Positions 12,791 through 24,519 are shown, numbered from the stretch's first letter. The stretch is 64,000 nucleotides of DNA from Apostichopus japonicus (GCF_037975245.1 NC_092581.1:6225501-6289500); one strand, 5' to 3'. Translations and numbers: made by a program. The notes: generated by a model from the sequence alone, not told the origin.

Positions 12791-14425
12791 TTCACTATAA
12801 TAATGGCTGGTTACTAATACGTATATGTGCTATATCTAGCCAATGTCGTTATGTGATTAAGATCCGAAGACATGATTATAGTACGGTTACCCGGGTAACA
12901 TAAACTACATTATACGAAAAATGTAATCAGGATTGTTCAATGTTTACCGAAAAAGTTTTGCAAGCTTTGTAGTGACATTATACTACTCCAGCTATAAACC
13001 TAGTGGGTACACATATCGCAATTCCATTCTTTAATCAAAACTGCATTTTTATTGACTTAAGCAAGACGAAAAAATGAATAAATAAACCGACAAACATCCG
13101 GAATGATTAATCACAAAGGTTAGTACAAACTACATACAACATTGCTTCTGTAGTAGATTAAACGGCTAGAATCCCGCTTGTTATTGTAAGGGCTACCAAA
13201 ATGGCTGTAACCAATTGAATCCAACAGCTAGATATATTGGCATCAAATGTTATAATTTGATGTACCATGTCACATGGGTCAGGGTGACGCAAAGTTTGAA
13301 CCCACCGCAAAAGTATTGAATAAGCCGAAAAACTAGTAATCTCATTCGACGAATTGCTTGTAAAATATGTAAATATGCGGTTTTTTGTTATCCCAGTGGA
13401 CTGTGAAGGTTGGTGTGTGGGTGGCTGTGTGGATGGATCGGTGGGTACCTCTATATTCTCATACCCACTGTGTGTAACGAGTAATTGTAAGCATTAGTCA
13501 CTTTACAAGGGCTAGTTTGAATACAACTTCTTCAACGTTAATAACGAGGACGTCAAAATTGAACGACATGGTGAAGTTGAAGCTAACACTAAGTTGTGGC
13601 CGTTATTTTAGAGCATTCCACTAAATTGGTGCCTGTGTGGCTTAAATATTCAATTAATAACATGCGCGTACATCTTAAATGTAAACTTATTTATAAGTAG
13701 ATAAACAATTGAAAAATGACTCGGGAAAAGTGCAAAACAGAAAATTGGCTAGATGGGATTATAACTATAACGAGCTCAGGACTACAGTCCCCTATAGTTG
13801 GTGGTAATCCCTATACAGTCCTTTCTTTGCTGGTTAGTGTTGTCAGTCGGAATCCACAGTAACGAACAGACCGTATAATCAGGGAACACGTCACAGTTTC
13901 ATTTGATACAACCCAGAACGCTGCTTGGTATGCGCAAACAGTTTTGAGGGCAAACAATTGCAAAAACAAAAGCAAGTGCCCGCTCCCTCTCCTCATCCCC
14001 CCCCCCCCACTCAGATATACGCACATGTCTTCAAAGGTGGAAGACCAAATTCTAAATCACCCGACTGATTAAGGTAGGGGGCATGAACCTTTGTGGAAGG
14101 GTCAGAGGAGGATCGAGGATATTGAAAAGGAAAGGATCGTCATACCCAACTATCAAGTAGAGGGGTCGGGAAGTCCTTCTCCAAGAACGAACAATTATAG
14201 GAGCAAACTTCAAATGGTGCTATCTGAGACATCTTGAGTCTACCAAAAGAGATCTATGGTAACGTCTTAACGTAAGGTCGAGTGAATAACTATACTCATG
14301 AATTTTTTACAAGGGTTAAGGGAAAGTGGATTGTCCATCTTCCAAGCCCCTGGAGGAGTGGTCTCATTCTTCTCCGAATGAATGTATGAAAAATCTCACG
14401 ACACGATGGAGGTTGCTGTCATGAA
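12791..14425. other. No gene recognised
   Basis: Mostly unique AT-rich DNA. A 13-base poly-C lies near 13997. A stem (AACTATA ... TATAGTT) near 13760-13802 is short and unremarkable. Confidence 0.4.
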
Positions 14426-15170
14426 ATGTAATGTAAATAATATCTTATATAGCGCACTACGCGCGATGCATCTGTGCGCTTTACAAACAAGCTAGAAAAT
14501 ACAATGCCATAAAACAATAAATGGAAAAAAACAGAAAATACATATTACCATCTACAGAAATATACAGGAATATGAGATCGAAAAACTATTAAAAGTACTG
14601 GTGAAGCGAAAAGCGATCAAACAGATTGACTACAAAATCTACAATTTGAATGCTAAATAGTGATAATTCCAATTGAAGTTAGAACCTAAAAACCAACACG
14701 ACAGAACAATATAAAACAGATATAAACAGGAATATGAGATCGAAAAACTATTAAAAGCACTGGTGAAGCGTAAAGCGATAAAACAGATTGACTTACAAAA
14801 TCTACAATTTGAATGCTAAAAAGTGAAAATTCCAGTTGAAGTTAGAACCTAAAAACCAACACGACAGAACAACATAAAATCTAAAAAGTCCTAGAAACCA
14901 TCTTTGTAGTGCTGAAAGAGATGCGTTTTCAGGTGTGACTTGAAGGAAGTGAAGTTCGTGATCATACGAATTCCGGGAGGCAGCTCGTTCCAAAAATCAG
15001 GTGCGGCGACCGAGAATGCTGTAGGGCCATATTGCTTCTTGTTATTGGTGTTGCGAGGAACGAGAGTGAACCGCTTAGAGCGAAGGGCGCGTTTGGGTAC
15101 CCGAGGTGTGATCAGCTCAGACAATGCCCAGGACAATATTGTTTCTTCACATTTAACCTCGTCTCTCGCC
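14426..15170 (-). mobile_element. 3' end of a minus-strand LINE (RT C-terminus and 3'UTR)
   Basis: On the minus strand, 15120 to 14896 encodes a typical LINE C-terminus: RSKRFTLVPR, YGPTAFSVAAPDFWNELP, then TSFKSHLKTHLFQHY and a stop. The 3'UTR continues to the left and ends in GCGCTATATAAGATATT (about 14433-14449), a common end of CR1/L2-like elements. The element is 5'-truncated at a poly-G/C run near 15170-15190. Confidence 0.8.
14565..14890. repeat. Tandem duplication inside the LINE 3'UTR, period about 162 bp
   Basis: CAGGAATATGAGATCGAAAA starts at 14565 and again at 14727. Both copies run through TACAATTTGAATGCTAAA to CCAACACGACAGAACA with about ten differences. This doubles part of the element's 3'UTR. 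Confidence 0.85.
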
Positions 15171-16320
15171 ACCACCCCCCCCCCCCCGCCTCCCCGCCAA
15201 ACGCGCATACTTTTCGCCTACAGTTAATTAATGAGTGTCAATCTCAGGTAGCCTACGTAAACCGCATGTACCAGTATACACATCAGGCCTACAGTGCAGC
15301 TTACATTATGTGTGTTTACAATAGTTGTTATATTGCAAATAATAAAAAAATAAAGTAACATTTGATACAATCTTGCAGAATTTTCAATTGTTCCAGTTAG
15401 GGTTTACCGCCCATACATGTAATATACTGTAAACGAGGATTGTTTGTAATATTCCATCTAACGGTATTTTATTCGGGTGGGGTGGGGTGGGGGTTTAAAA
15501 ACTGTACGTTGTTGCGTCCCTACACTAAGTGTGTAACGTAGTCCTACCAATTCAACCTTACCCGATAACAAATTCTGGCTATTGTTCCATTTCTCAATTT
15601 TAATTGTTTAAAAGTAAGTTGGCCTGACGTTACTATCCTAGCAGGATCTTTTTCAGAGACTAAATGACAAGTAACAGTAACAGAAGGGACAAAAATACGC
15701 ACAGAATAAGCAGTTTGCTAACAGTTTTATTTTATTTTGATTTACCTTAATTTTAATTGTAATAATGTTAGCGAGCGGGTGGTTTATGTCCGTGCAATGA
15801 CGAATGACGACTAAGTATCGCCCACTTCGATATGAGATACCATTACATTGATTTAATTCTATACCCGAATAATAAGTGAGGTTAATATACAATAATTTGT
15901 CAAGAATATCAATATGTTAATCAAGTTTGAAACAAAAGTAACGACGACGTTAATATTATAGCCTATTTGTATTTTATATTACTTTATGCGTTAAGCGTGT
16001 GCTTCAAATTTTTGTTTACCGGAACCCACTTCCCCTACACCTTAGCGCCGGCCACTGCACATTGCTCAGTAGCTAAGGCTTTCCAACCAGCAAAATACAG
16101 AAGTCAAACCCAATGGTACGCTAAATTACTGGTTCATTACATAAAAATAAAAAAAAACGTGTCCAACTGTGTTACTTTTAACCCGTATATTTCTGCGAAT
16201 GCCACGCTTTCACTTTTCATTTGCTTCAGTGCTTATCTCCAAAGGTGTTTACGTTCATTGACTTACACACAAAACTCGTCACTTTACAAGGCTGATATAG
16301 CATAGATAGACATCTTTAAC
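15171..16320. other. No gene recognised
   Basis: AT-rich DNA with a G-rich run near 15475-15495. No coding or repeat structure that I can support. Confidence 0.4.
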
Positions 16321-16681
16321 CAGGGGCGTATCCAGGGGGGGCGCAACAGGCGCGCGCCCCCCCTATTGGCCGTCACCAAAAAAAAAAAAAGTTTAGCAAA
16401 AAAAAAAAAAAAAAAAAAATTGATGACGACCTTTATGTGAGATGTCGGTGATCGCTCAACCCCCCCCCCCCCCTCCCGTATGCTTTATTTTTTGTTTGCC
16501 AAAAAAAGGTTCTGGCGAAGTTCGGCGGCATAATAGTTTTAGAAACATAGATGGTAATTGTGTTTGTATTATCACTATAAACACTAAATGACATGCCAGC
16601 CATACTAAATTGTGCATTTTGTGTCCATATTTACTGGAAATGTTGCTTATTATTAAGGTCGAAAAATGGATCACATATGGC

Positions 16682-17527
16682 CATGGGCGGCGATCCTGGG
16701 TGGAGGGGGGATATATCCCCCCATGGAAATGGGTGGAGGGGATGTAATGCACCATACCCCCCCCCCCCCACCAAATGCCAGGGATAAGAATATTTTCATG
16801 CCTACATTTATGCATCTTCGTTAATGTACGGCTCTTTTTTAGCTTCATTTCTCGCCTACCATAAACGCAGTGCGATCTTTTCAAATAAAGCGTCTTTATA
16901 AAGCAAAAATAGTTGACTGTAGGCTTCATTGGCCCTATAACAACAAAATGTATTATTGCGCCCACGGTATTGATATAGTACATATATGCACCCTCATAGT
17001 ATTCATATAGGCCCTATAGTAGGCCTACACACGTACATGTTCCCTCGAACAGCTGAGAATCTCATGTAACCAGGGTAATGCTTAAATACACGTTTCACCT
17101 GGATGCCCTAGCAATCGGTACCTAGGAATGTAACTATGTGTAATTGTGTATTGCATGTGTATAGGCCTATAATAGCCTGCATGAGGCCATTTTCTTCATC
17201 GAATAATATAACAGAGCTCTCGAACATTCTAACGTTGCGCCTGAAGCAAGATTGACAGGGGCAATTTTCCCAAAATAACACCCGAAATTAAAAAAAAATT
17301 ATTTTGGATCCTGATTATGAGATATTTCGGACATGACATCCCTATTTTAAAGTTGGGTATATGCCGCTTGGAAACCTCGGGAAGTGCCGTTTCCGGCCAT
17401 CTAGAGGGATTGTTAATCCCAAAATCTTCTTGTACGCTTCGCGCCAACTCATGGTGGCGCTACGCTTAGATAGTCAACAAGGTCATATCCCCCGCCCCCC
17501 ACTCGGAAGTACGGATCGCCGCCCATG
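16682..17527. mobile_element. Nested hAT-like element
   Basis: Termini CATGGGCGGCGATCC and GGATCGCCGCCCATG are perfect 15-bp inverted repeats. They are flanked by CATATGGC (16674-16681) and CATATGAC (17528-17535), an 8-bp target duplication with one mismatch. The element carries inner G/C runs and, near its right end, copy 2 of the shared core. Nesting shows it is younger than the outer element. Confidence 0.88.
17359..17474. repeat. Shared element core, copy 2 of 4
   Basis: It contains GAAGTGCCGTTTCCGGCCAT, TTCTTGTACGCTTCGCGCC and GGTGGCGCTACGCTTAGATA. GCGCCA and TGGCGC can pair as a 6-bp stem around an 8-base loop. Confidence 0.85.
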
Positions 17528-17975
17528 CATATGACACCATTTGGCATTTCAGCCCTTCTTTGAAAGCAAAAATTGTACACCCCCTCCCCTTAGACCCATC
17601 CCCCAGGACGGCGATCATTCATGCCTGGCGCCCCCCCCCCCCTATTGGAAAATCCTGGATACGCCCCTGTTAACCGACATGCCATTCCCACTACATGGTA
17701 GCTGATGGCTTGAGCTATTAGATACAACTCCATTTGCCACCATCACAGTATAGAATTTGGCCTATAGAAGAGTTTAGCACAGTGCTCCCTTCCAATCTGC
17801 CAGCTCTCGCTGCGGAACCTTCTTGTTTCATGCAAGATTTTCTAAAATACCTTAAAACCATCTTCAATCCTCCAGATGTTTTGACCATCAGTAGTTTATT
17901 TCTTCCTCTTCAACATTCAAGTATCAAAAAGAATGCTGGTGACTCAGAAAATGCCAAAAACATCAATACAGTCGG

Positions 17976-18380
17976 CAGGGGGGTGGGGGTAGGAAGCTTC
18001 CAAAAAGTGGGGGCACAACATCAGAGGGGCACTTTCTCATTCCAAAACCACCACTCTTTATGCTATAAACCGATACACACCGGCCATATCACTTAAATAT
18101 GTATGTGTTAGTATGCTATCAATACTATTTATTGAAATTGTTTATTGTTAACCGTGTTACAAAAAGATATGGGATGCCATTTTAAAAATAGCATGTACAG
18201 ACTAAAAATAAATCATTAAGGTAAAATATTAAAATTAACAAAGGCTTAAGATATCCAAAAGACAGTTCTTCATCAAAGGGACACAGTTTATTTGCCAGTT
18301 AGGCACATTTGCTATTTTGGAAAAAAGTGGGAGCCCGTGCCCCCAGTGCCCTGCCCCCCTCCCCCGGCTCCTACCCCCTG
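17976..18380. mobile_element. Small hAT-like MITE
   Basis: The left end CAGGGGGGTGGGGGTAGGAA and the right end GGCTCCTACCCCCTG are imperfect inverted repeats. The flanks ACAGTCGG (17968-17975) and ACAGTGGG (18381-18388) match at 7 of 8 bases. The interior is AT-rich and non-coding. Confidence 0.65.
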
Positions 18381-18388
18381 ACAGTGGG

Positions 18389-19515
18389 TCACTGTAGGGC
18401 TATTTTCCGACGATTAACTCTTCAGGCGAACGTGTTCTACTTTAATTGTGGTGCGATAACAATACTTCCTTCCGTAAGTAGTTAAAGCTATTGAAACTCT
18501 CTTCAGATGCAGTGTCGGAAATGCGTAAATCGGTATTGGTAAGAGGAGAACCACACTGTCACCAGGCGAAGATCCCTGCGGCGTGTAGTGTACACCCCCC
18601 CCCCCCACCTTAAACGCACACACAATTCCACAAGTAGTTATTATAGTCTTAGGACATACTTTATAGACTATATATGCCTCAGACTGCACCATCTGGACAG
18701 AGGAGGACAGCTTCAACTACTTTACGACCACACCTGCCTCTTCTTAATAAAGTCTTGGATCCACCGGGCCACTATGGTCACAAACGTCCTCGTCATCAAA
18801 AAGTAAAAGCTTATTTAGGGTCCCCTGTAATCAGTAGTGGTGCCAAGGGAGGGGGCATGAGGGCATTCCCCACAATCGTGGTGCTTTCCCTAGTTGCCCC
18901 AAGTCGATTGCGGTAAAACAAAATTGACTCTCACTACGCTCAAATTTCCTTTCTTTGGGTAACTTTAGGCTAACAAAGAACTACACCTTCCTGTGGGTTC
19001 GCGCCCTGGATCCCCGCTGCGGATTTTAAATATACTTTCCAATGAAATTTGAATATCTGAAATGTATTTCTGCACTTCTGTTAAAATAGCTACAAGAGAA
19101 TTGTCTGAAAGTACTGCATCTTCCGGGCTTGAAATATCCTCTACATGAATTAAATTCCTCTTTCTCAACAACAGCCAACTACTTATGTTGGTTTTGCCTC
19201 CTGGACCACCACCAGGGCTCTGAAATAAAGTCCATAGAAATTGAATTATTCTCTCTCAAATTACATGTGAGTGTAATTCCTCTTTCTGAAATGTATTTTT
19301 GCGATCCAAAATCACTACCAAAGAGAACAGGCACTAGCTAATAGTGTTGTAGCTTCTGGGACCCTGTACTCCCAGCCCACCCAGTGTATATGGCTTGATC
19401 ACGTTGTACTGTGAATAAGCAGCCGATTCACACAGAGATTACAGTAACTACTGTTAATTTTAATGTTTTGTACCACAGTAACAACTGGGTCGTGCTGATA
19501 TATCTGATACATCGG
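18389..19515. other. No gene recognised
   Basis: Contains a poly-C run near 18595 and several short frames without motif support. Confidence 0.4.
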
Positions 19516-19518
19516 TAG

Positions 19519-19641
19519 CATGTGCTATTACGATTACAGTAAGAACTGAGGAACTGTGTAATCCATAATAAATGCATCAAACTGGATTTGTGGGGAATAC
19601 ACATATATCCTCAGTTCTTACTGTAATCCTAATAGCACATG
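19519..19641. repeat. Inverted repeat, 34-bp arms
   Basis: CATGTGCTATTACGATTACA continuing into GTAAGAACTGAGGA (19519-19552) is mirrored by TCCTCAGTTCTTACTGTAAT continuing into CCTAATAGCACATG (19608-19641), with about one mismatch. The loop is 55 bp. Confidence 0.88.
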
Positions 19642-19730
19642 TTTCCGATTAACAGCACGTTCCAGTTTGTACAGTATATTGTACCGTCTGGCTGAATGTA
19701 TTTCTTACACCCAAAATACATGACTTCATC

Positions 19731-19810
19731 AGTTTGTACTGTGAATAAGAGACAACCGTTAATTAGTATAAACTGAAGTGTGTTATAACACCGTAACATA
19801 TGTTAGACCT
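19731..19810. repeat. Dispersed repeat, copy at 57595-57672
   Basis: AGTTTGTACTGTGAATAAGA followed by AGTATAAACTGAAGTGTGTT and AACACCGTAA recurs with few changes in intron 2 of the SLC22 gene. Its family is unknown. Confidence 0.75.
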
Positions 19811-20004
19811 GCCAGTAGATGCTACTGTGTAAAAATTACTAACAGACGAATTCATTTCTCAAAGGCTGTTTCAACTAATGACTGGTTAGGAGTATGAAAA
19901 ACTGTCCTTATGTTTGACTAGTAAGTATACCTTGTAAAGGATAGGCATAGGCGTGCGAGGCGGGGGGGGGGGGGGGCAGGGGGGCAGACTGCCCCCCCCC
20001 CAAA

Positions 20005-20153
20005 TTTCCAGAGGACAAGAAATTCGGGCAAAAGTCCTGAAAAATTCGGGCAGCCTAAGAGGAGAAAAAAATATATATATATACATTTTTTTTTCTCCTC
20101 TTAGGCTGCCCGAATTTTCAGGACTTTTGCCCGAATTTCTTGTCCTCTGGAAA
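20005..20153. repeat. Near-perfect palindrome, about 68-bp arms
   Basis: TTTCCAGAGGACAAGAAATT through GCAGCCTAAGAGGAGAAAAA is mirrored by TTTTTCTCCTCTTAGGCTGC through AATTTCTTGTCCTCTGGAAA, around a short AT spacer. Only a few bases differ. In RNA this would be a very stable hairpin. Confidence 0.93.
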
Positions 20154-20355
20154 TATATATATATATATATAAATATGCAGTAGCTTGCCCGAATCTTTTT
20201 CAAAGTTTTGCCCGACAATTCCATGATTTTCTTTATTTAGCATCATGATGCCCGAATATTTCCGTGTAACACCACCGTAAGCGCAGTTCATCTGGGCTAC
20301 CACGCTTTTTGCACGATCAATTTTTTTTTCTAACTAGTCAATTGTATACCTGGAC

Positions 20356-21013
20356 CAAGGGCGGCGGAACCGGGGGGGCACAGGGGGAACGTGTCCCCCC
20401 ACTTTACCTCAGGTTAAAAATATGCCTTTTTTCACATACAAATTGAGGTGCCTTAAGTAAGCAAGAGGCCAGGGAACCAGAATGAACACTCGGAAAGGGC
20501 CGTTTCCGGCCATCTGAGGGGTTTGTAATTGTAAAACCAAAAATTTTCTAGTACGCTCCGCGCCAACTGATGGTGGCGCTCCGCTCAGATAGTCGTGCAT
20601 ACAACTTTGCAAATCCTGACTAAGCCCGTGACTTTTAATGAATTTCTGTGGGTCAAACTCAAAGCTATTTCAAATGGAAAAAATTTGTTAAGATATTAAC
20701 AGGGAAAAAAAATCTTATTCGGAAGATTCCTACATTAGCAACTAGCATGATTTCACCTCATTTTGTCTCAAAAGAAAACTTGTTCCTTGTTTCCCAATTT
20801 GCGCATTGGATATTGCAGTGCTAGTATGCATATTTTTTTGGGGGGGGAGGGGGGCGTTGATGGAGTGATGTGTAAACACAAATAAGATAATACAATAAGA
20901 GTTATAAAGGGTACTAAATATAAGGCTGCATTAGTCCAATCGAATTTCTGCAAAGTGCCCTTTGATGTCGGTGCCCCCCCCCCCCCAGATTAAAAGTGCT
21001 TCCGCCGCCCTTG
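20356..21013. mobile_element. Nested hAT-like MITE with exact 8-bp target duplication
   Basis: Terminal inverted repeats CAAGGGCGGCGGAA and TTCCGCCGCCCTTG (14 bp, perfect). ACCTGGAC is duplicated exactly at 20348-20355 and 21014-21021. There are G/C runs inside each end and core copy 3 at 20487-20593. The 8-bp duplication is the hAT signature. There is no coding capacity. Confidence 0.95.
20487..20593. repeat. Shared element core, copy 3 of 4
   Basis: GGCCGTTTCCGGCCATCTGA, then CTAGTACGCTCCGCGCCAAC and GGTGGCGCTCCGCTCAGATA. It lies near the left end of its host element, whereas copies 2 and 4 lie near right ends. Confidence 0.87.
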
Positions 21014-21371
21014 ACCTGGACATCCCCAACATGAGTGTATATAAGAAACATTTTCTTTTTCATGGATGGTGGGGGGGGGGGGGGGAGTGCCTACAAGCCT
21101 AAAAGTACAGGTTTATCATATTCTTTGTTATATTTTATACGTTTTTGTGAGACAAATTGCAGTCTCACCCGACACAGCGACATTATCCCGCCCGGAGGTA
21201 GCTGAGTACTGTGTTAAAATAATAAATAAGGTAACTAAATAGGAGCTTAAAAAATATACTGTCCCATTTTTCCCCTTCAAAGTGATGTTACCATTTTTTC
21301 TTCTTCTAATTTACCAAATTTTTGGGGAAGTGTAAATTTCTAAAACGTGAGATTATAAAATAAAGAATGTT

Positions 21372-21488
21372 TAGATGCAACTTGCAAGGCTTCAGAAGTG
21401 ACGTTTCCGGCAATCTGAGAGGCATTGTTTGCCAAAAATTTTCTTGTACGCTACGCGCCAACCGATGGTGGCGCTCCGCTTAGATAGT
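21372..21488. repeat. Shared element core, copy 4 of 4
   Basis: AGATGCAACTTGCAAGGC, GACGTTTCCGGCAATCTGAG, TTCTTGTACGCTACGCGCC and GGTGGCGCTCCGCTTAGATA. Its left part matches copy 1 and its right part matches copies 2 and 3. Confidence 0.87.
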
Positions 21489-21558
21489 GTCACGGAAACT
21501 TTCGGGCACAAAAAGTTCTGCCCCCCCCCCAAACTGAAATGGTCCCGTACGCCTATGC

Positions 21559-21930
21559 AGGATAGGATAGGATAGGTTCAGCATATATGGGCAAATGATG
21601 TTATACATTTAAAGGAATGGATAGGTTCAGCATATATGGGCAAATGATGTTACACATTTAAAGGAATGGATAGGTTCAGCATATATGGGCAAATGATGTT
21701 ACACATTAAAGGAATGGATAGGTTCAGCATATATGGGCAAATGATGTTACACATTTAAAGGAATGGATAGGTTCAGCATATATGGGCAAATGATGTTACA
21801 CATTTAAGGAATGGATAGGTTCAGCATATATGGGCAAATGATGTTACACATTTAAAGGAATGGATAGGTTCAGCATATATGGGCAAATGATGCTACACAT
21901 TAAAGGAATGGATAGGTTCAGCATATATGG
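21559..21930. repeat. Satellite array, 49-bp unit, eight copies (left part)
   Basis: The unit GGATAGGTTCAGCATATATG, then GGCAAATGATGTTACACATT, then TAAAGGAAT repeats with almost no divergence (single-base length changes in the T/A runs). It starts right at the edge of the element ending at 21558 and resumes at 23750 after a LINE insertion. Confidence 0.96.
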
Positions 21931-23749
21931 AAAGTCATGTCCACCATCACTGGTCATAAACTGAAAAAGTCAGACACTGCACATACTACTATGGACTTCA
22001 TTAATGAACTCAATCAGTTTTATTGTAGATTTGACGAGATCGATTTTAATGAAGAACAGCTTTCTCTTCGTGCAATTCTATTTGATAAGTGCAATGATTT
22101 AAACAGGGTTATTTTATCAGTTGACGAGGTCCATACGCTATTTTCTCGGGTAAATGTACATAAAGCTAGCGGACCGGATCGTATTAGTAACAAAGTAATT
22201 AAGTTATGCTCTGCCCAGTTAGCTCCCATCTTTACTGAAATTTTTCAAGATACAATTGATACTGGTGAGATCCCTGTTATTTGGAAAACATCTGCAATCA
22301 CCCCAGTTCCAAAATCACGTACAGTCATTACCTTAAATGATTATCGTCCAGTGGCACTTACTTCTGCCGTAATGAAATGTCTCGAAAAACTTATCCTTAG
22401 GACTTTGTTAAATGAGAGTGGCGTTACCATAGATCCCATGCAATTTGCATATAGAGCTAATAGAAGTGTTGATGACGCAGTCCTATTGTTTTTGCATAAA
22501 ATTTTTCAACACTTGGAAACTCCAAATTCTTTTGTTAGGGCTACATTTGTTGACTTTTCGAGTGCCTTCAACTCCATTCAGCCGCACTTATTAATTAATA
22601 AACTGTTAGCTATGGGTGTAAATTGCAGGTTACTGTTGTGGATCTTAAACTATTTAAGAGACAGACCACAGTTTGTTAAATTAAATGGCATTTGCTCTGA
22701 TGTTCGATCCGTTAGTATACTGGTGCCCCTCAGGGATGCTGTCTATCTCCTGTCCTTTTCTGCTTATACACTAACGATTGCAGAAGTAAACACGATGTCT
22801 GTTCAATTATTAAATATGCTGATGATACAGTGATAACCGGTGACCTGCACAACGATGTTGTTGCTCCGTATGAGAAGGAAATCGAGGATTTTGTTACTTG
22901 GTGCAACCAAAACTATCTAAAATTGAATGGCAAAAAAACTAAGGAGATAGTATTTGACTTCAGAAAACAGTCATATGATCATGCTCAAATCAGGGTTAAT
23001 GATGAGATTGTCGAAAAGGTGCACCACTATAAATATCTAGGTACTATCATTGACTGTAAACTTAACTTCAAAGACCAGGTTGATGCAATTAGATCAAAAG
23101 CTTGCCAACGATTGTACTTTTTACGTAAACTGAAATATTTTAATGTCGACAACACTATTCTTGTACTTTTTTACCAGTCAGTGATACAAAGCGTGCTGAC
23201 TTTTAGTATTATTTGTTTTTACGGGCTGCTTACAAAGGATTCTTCGATTAAATTAGAGAAGGTTGTAAGGGCTGCCAGCCGTACTATTGGGAGGGATATT
23301 TGTTTAAAAACTATTTATGAACTCTACATTGATATGGTGCACCAGAAAACCCATGGAATATTAAAAGACCATACACATCCTCTTTTCGAAAACTATGTAT
23401 TCTGCCGTTCAGGCAGCAGACTTCGCATGCCACGGTCTACGCATAACAGATTCAGGTTTTCTTTTGTACCCAATTCTGTTTCTCTTTTCAACCTGAGGGC
23501 TGTTAGATAGGTTTCTTTTGTTTTATAATCTTGTTTATATATGTATATTTGTGTATATTTTTCTCACATGTATGGATATTGTTGCTGTTGATATTCTTAC
23601 CTTTTCATTCAACTTCTCTGTGTTTTGTTTATACTAATATTTTACTGTATTCTGATTGTAACTTCAAAACTTTGATTTTTTTATGTGTTTTGCTGCAGGG
23701 CGACAAATTTCCATATCTTATGGACGAAATAAATATCTATCTATCTATC
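21931..23749 (+). mobile_element. 5'-truncated L2-clade LINE inserted in the satellite
   Basis: It encodes a reverse transcriptase in two frames, 21937 to about 22715 and about 22715 to 23510. Seen in order: HKASGPDRISNKVIK, LNDYRPVALTSAVMKCLEK, FAYRANRSVDDAV, ATFVDFSSAFNSI (motif A), PQGCCLSPVLF (motif B, next frame), YADDT (motif C, 22815-22829), LKLNGKKTKEIVFDFRK, YKYLGTIIDCKLNF, QRLYFLRKLKYF, and the C-terminal GRDICLKTIYELY. The endonuclease is missing. One frameshift near 22715 is the main lesion. The tail is TATC repeats. TATATGG is duplicated on both sides (21924-21930, 23750-23756). Confidence 0.94.
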
Positions 23750-23805
23750 TATATGGGCAAATGATGTTACACATTTAAAGGAATTGATAGGTTCAGCTTT
23801 TTTCA
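23750..23805. repeat. Satellite array, right part after the LINE
   Basis: ATGGGCAAATGATGTTACAC, ATTTAAAGGAAT and GATAGGTTCAGC continue the 49-bp unit in register, so the LINE split an existing array. Confidence 0.93.
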
Positions 23806-24511
23806 TATAGGTACCGAGACAAGCATTGTAAAGCAACTATTATATATTGCAGTAGCTTTAAAATCTGAAAGAACATGATTTGCAGAACGCGTGATTAAAG
23901 TAATAAGTATCGTAGTTGTTACACAAAAGGCTATTCACATAAATTGAAACTTTGATATCACGACTTGAAATTATGCCATATCGAAATATTTCAGTTGATT
24001 AAGATGGTTTAATTGCTTTGCTTAGAAAGTCTCTCGCTGCTAACTTAATCTATAAGAAAGTTGGGAAACTAAAAGAATATTTCACCTGTATTAAAGTTGA
24101 ATTATCATATATTTTGTAACATTAATTAAGAGCTTATGGTACTGTTATTGCCCCAAGGTTAGCCTAGGTTGTCACTTATTATGTGGGCCTATGCTAGGAT
24201 ACACATGAGTTGTGTGAGTGTTCTGTTCAAGTTATTTTAAGTTACACGTTGGTCAAATATTTACAAGCTGAGACTTGTAGAATAGTTTTTTTGCTACTAT
24301 ATCAATTTATTTCTGAGTTTTATCACATGATTTTAACTTTCCATTTTGGAAGGGATTGAGCAAGATATTGGGTACTGATTTAAACTGGTATTTACTGGGC
24401 CTATTATTTTGTGTCTTGAATATGATGTTTGATTTTAGGGATTACTCAGAGTTCTACTGAGAGGTGATGTTGTAAGTAACAGAGAGTGTTTAATTGTTTT
24501 GTTTTTGCTGT
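23806..24511. other. No gene recognised
   Basis: AT-rich unique sequence with no coding or repeat signal that I can support. Confidence 0.4.
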
Positions 24512-24519
24512 GTTGCTAT

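Larger units (their letters stand above)
16321..17669. mobile_element. Non-autonomous hAT-like element (outer), with nested insertion
   Basis: It has perfect 16-bp terminal inverted repeats, CAGGGGCGTATCCAGG at the left and CCTGGATACGCCCCTG at the right. Each is followed inward by G/C runs (GGGGGGGCGC, GCGCCCCCCC). Both sides are bordered by TTAAC; an 8-bp duplication expected for hAT is not intact. There is no transposase. A second element is inserted at 16682-17527. Confidence 0.85.
19945..21558. mobile_element. hAT-like element with internal palindrome and nested insertion
   Basis: The left end GCATAGGCGTGCGAGG and right end CGTACGCCTATGC are inverted repeats with poly-G/poly-C runs just inside. 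AGGATAG flanks both sides (19938-19944 and 21559-21565). The interior holds a 149-bp palindrome (20005-20153), a nested element (20356-21013) and core copy 4 near the right end. It carries no transposase. Confidence 0.8.

Noticed and set aside
16456-16983. 175-codon minus-strand frame
   Set aside because: Glycine and proline runs come from poly-C/G tracts at transposon ends; no motif.
16313-17677. 8-bp target duplication for the outer element at 16321-17669
   Set aside because: Only TTAAC (5 bp) is shared; the 8-bp flanks TCTTTAAC and TTAACCGA do not match.
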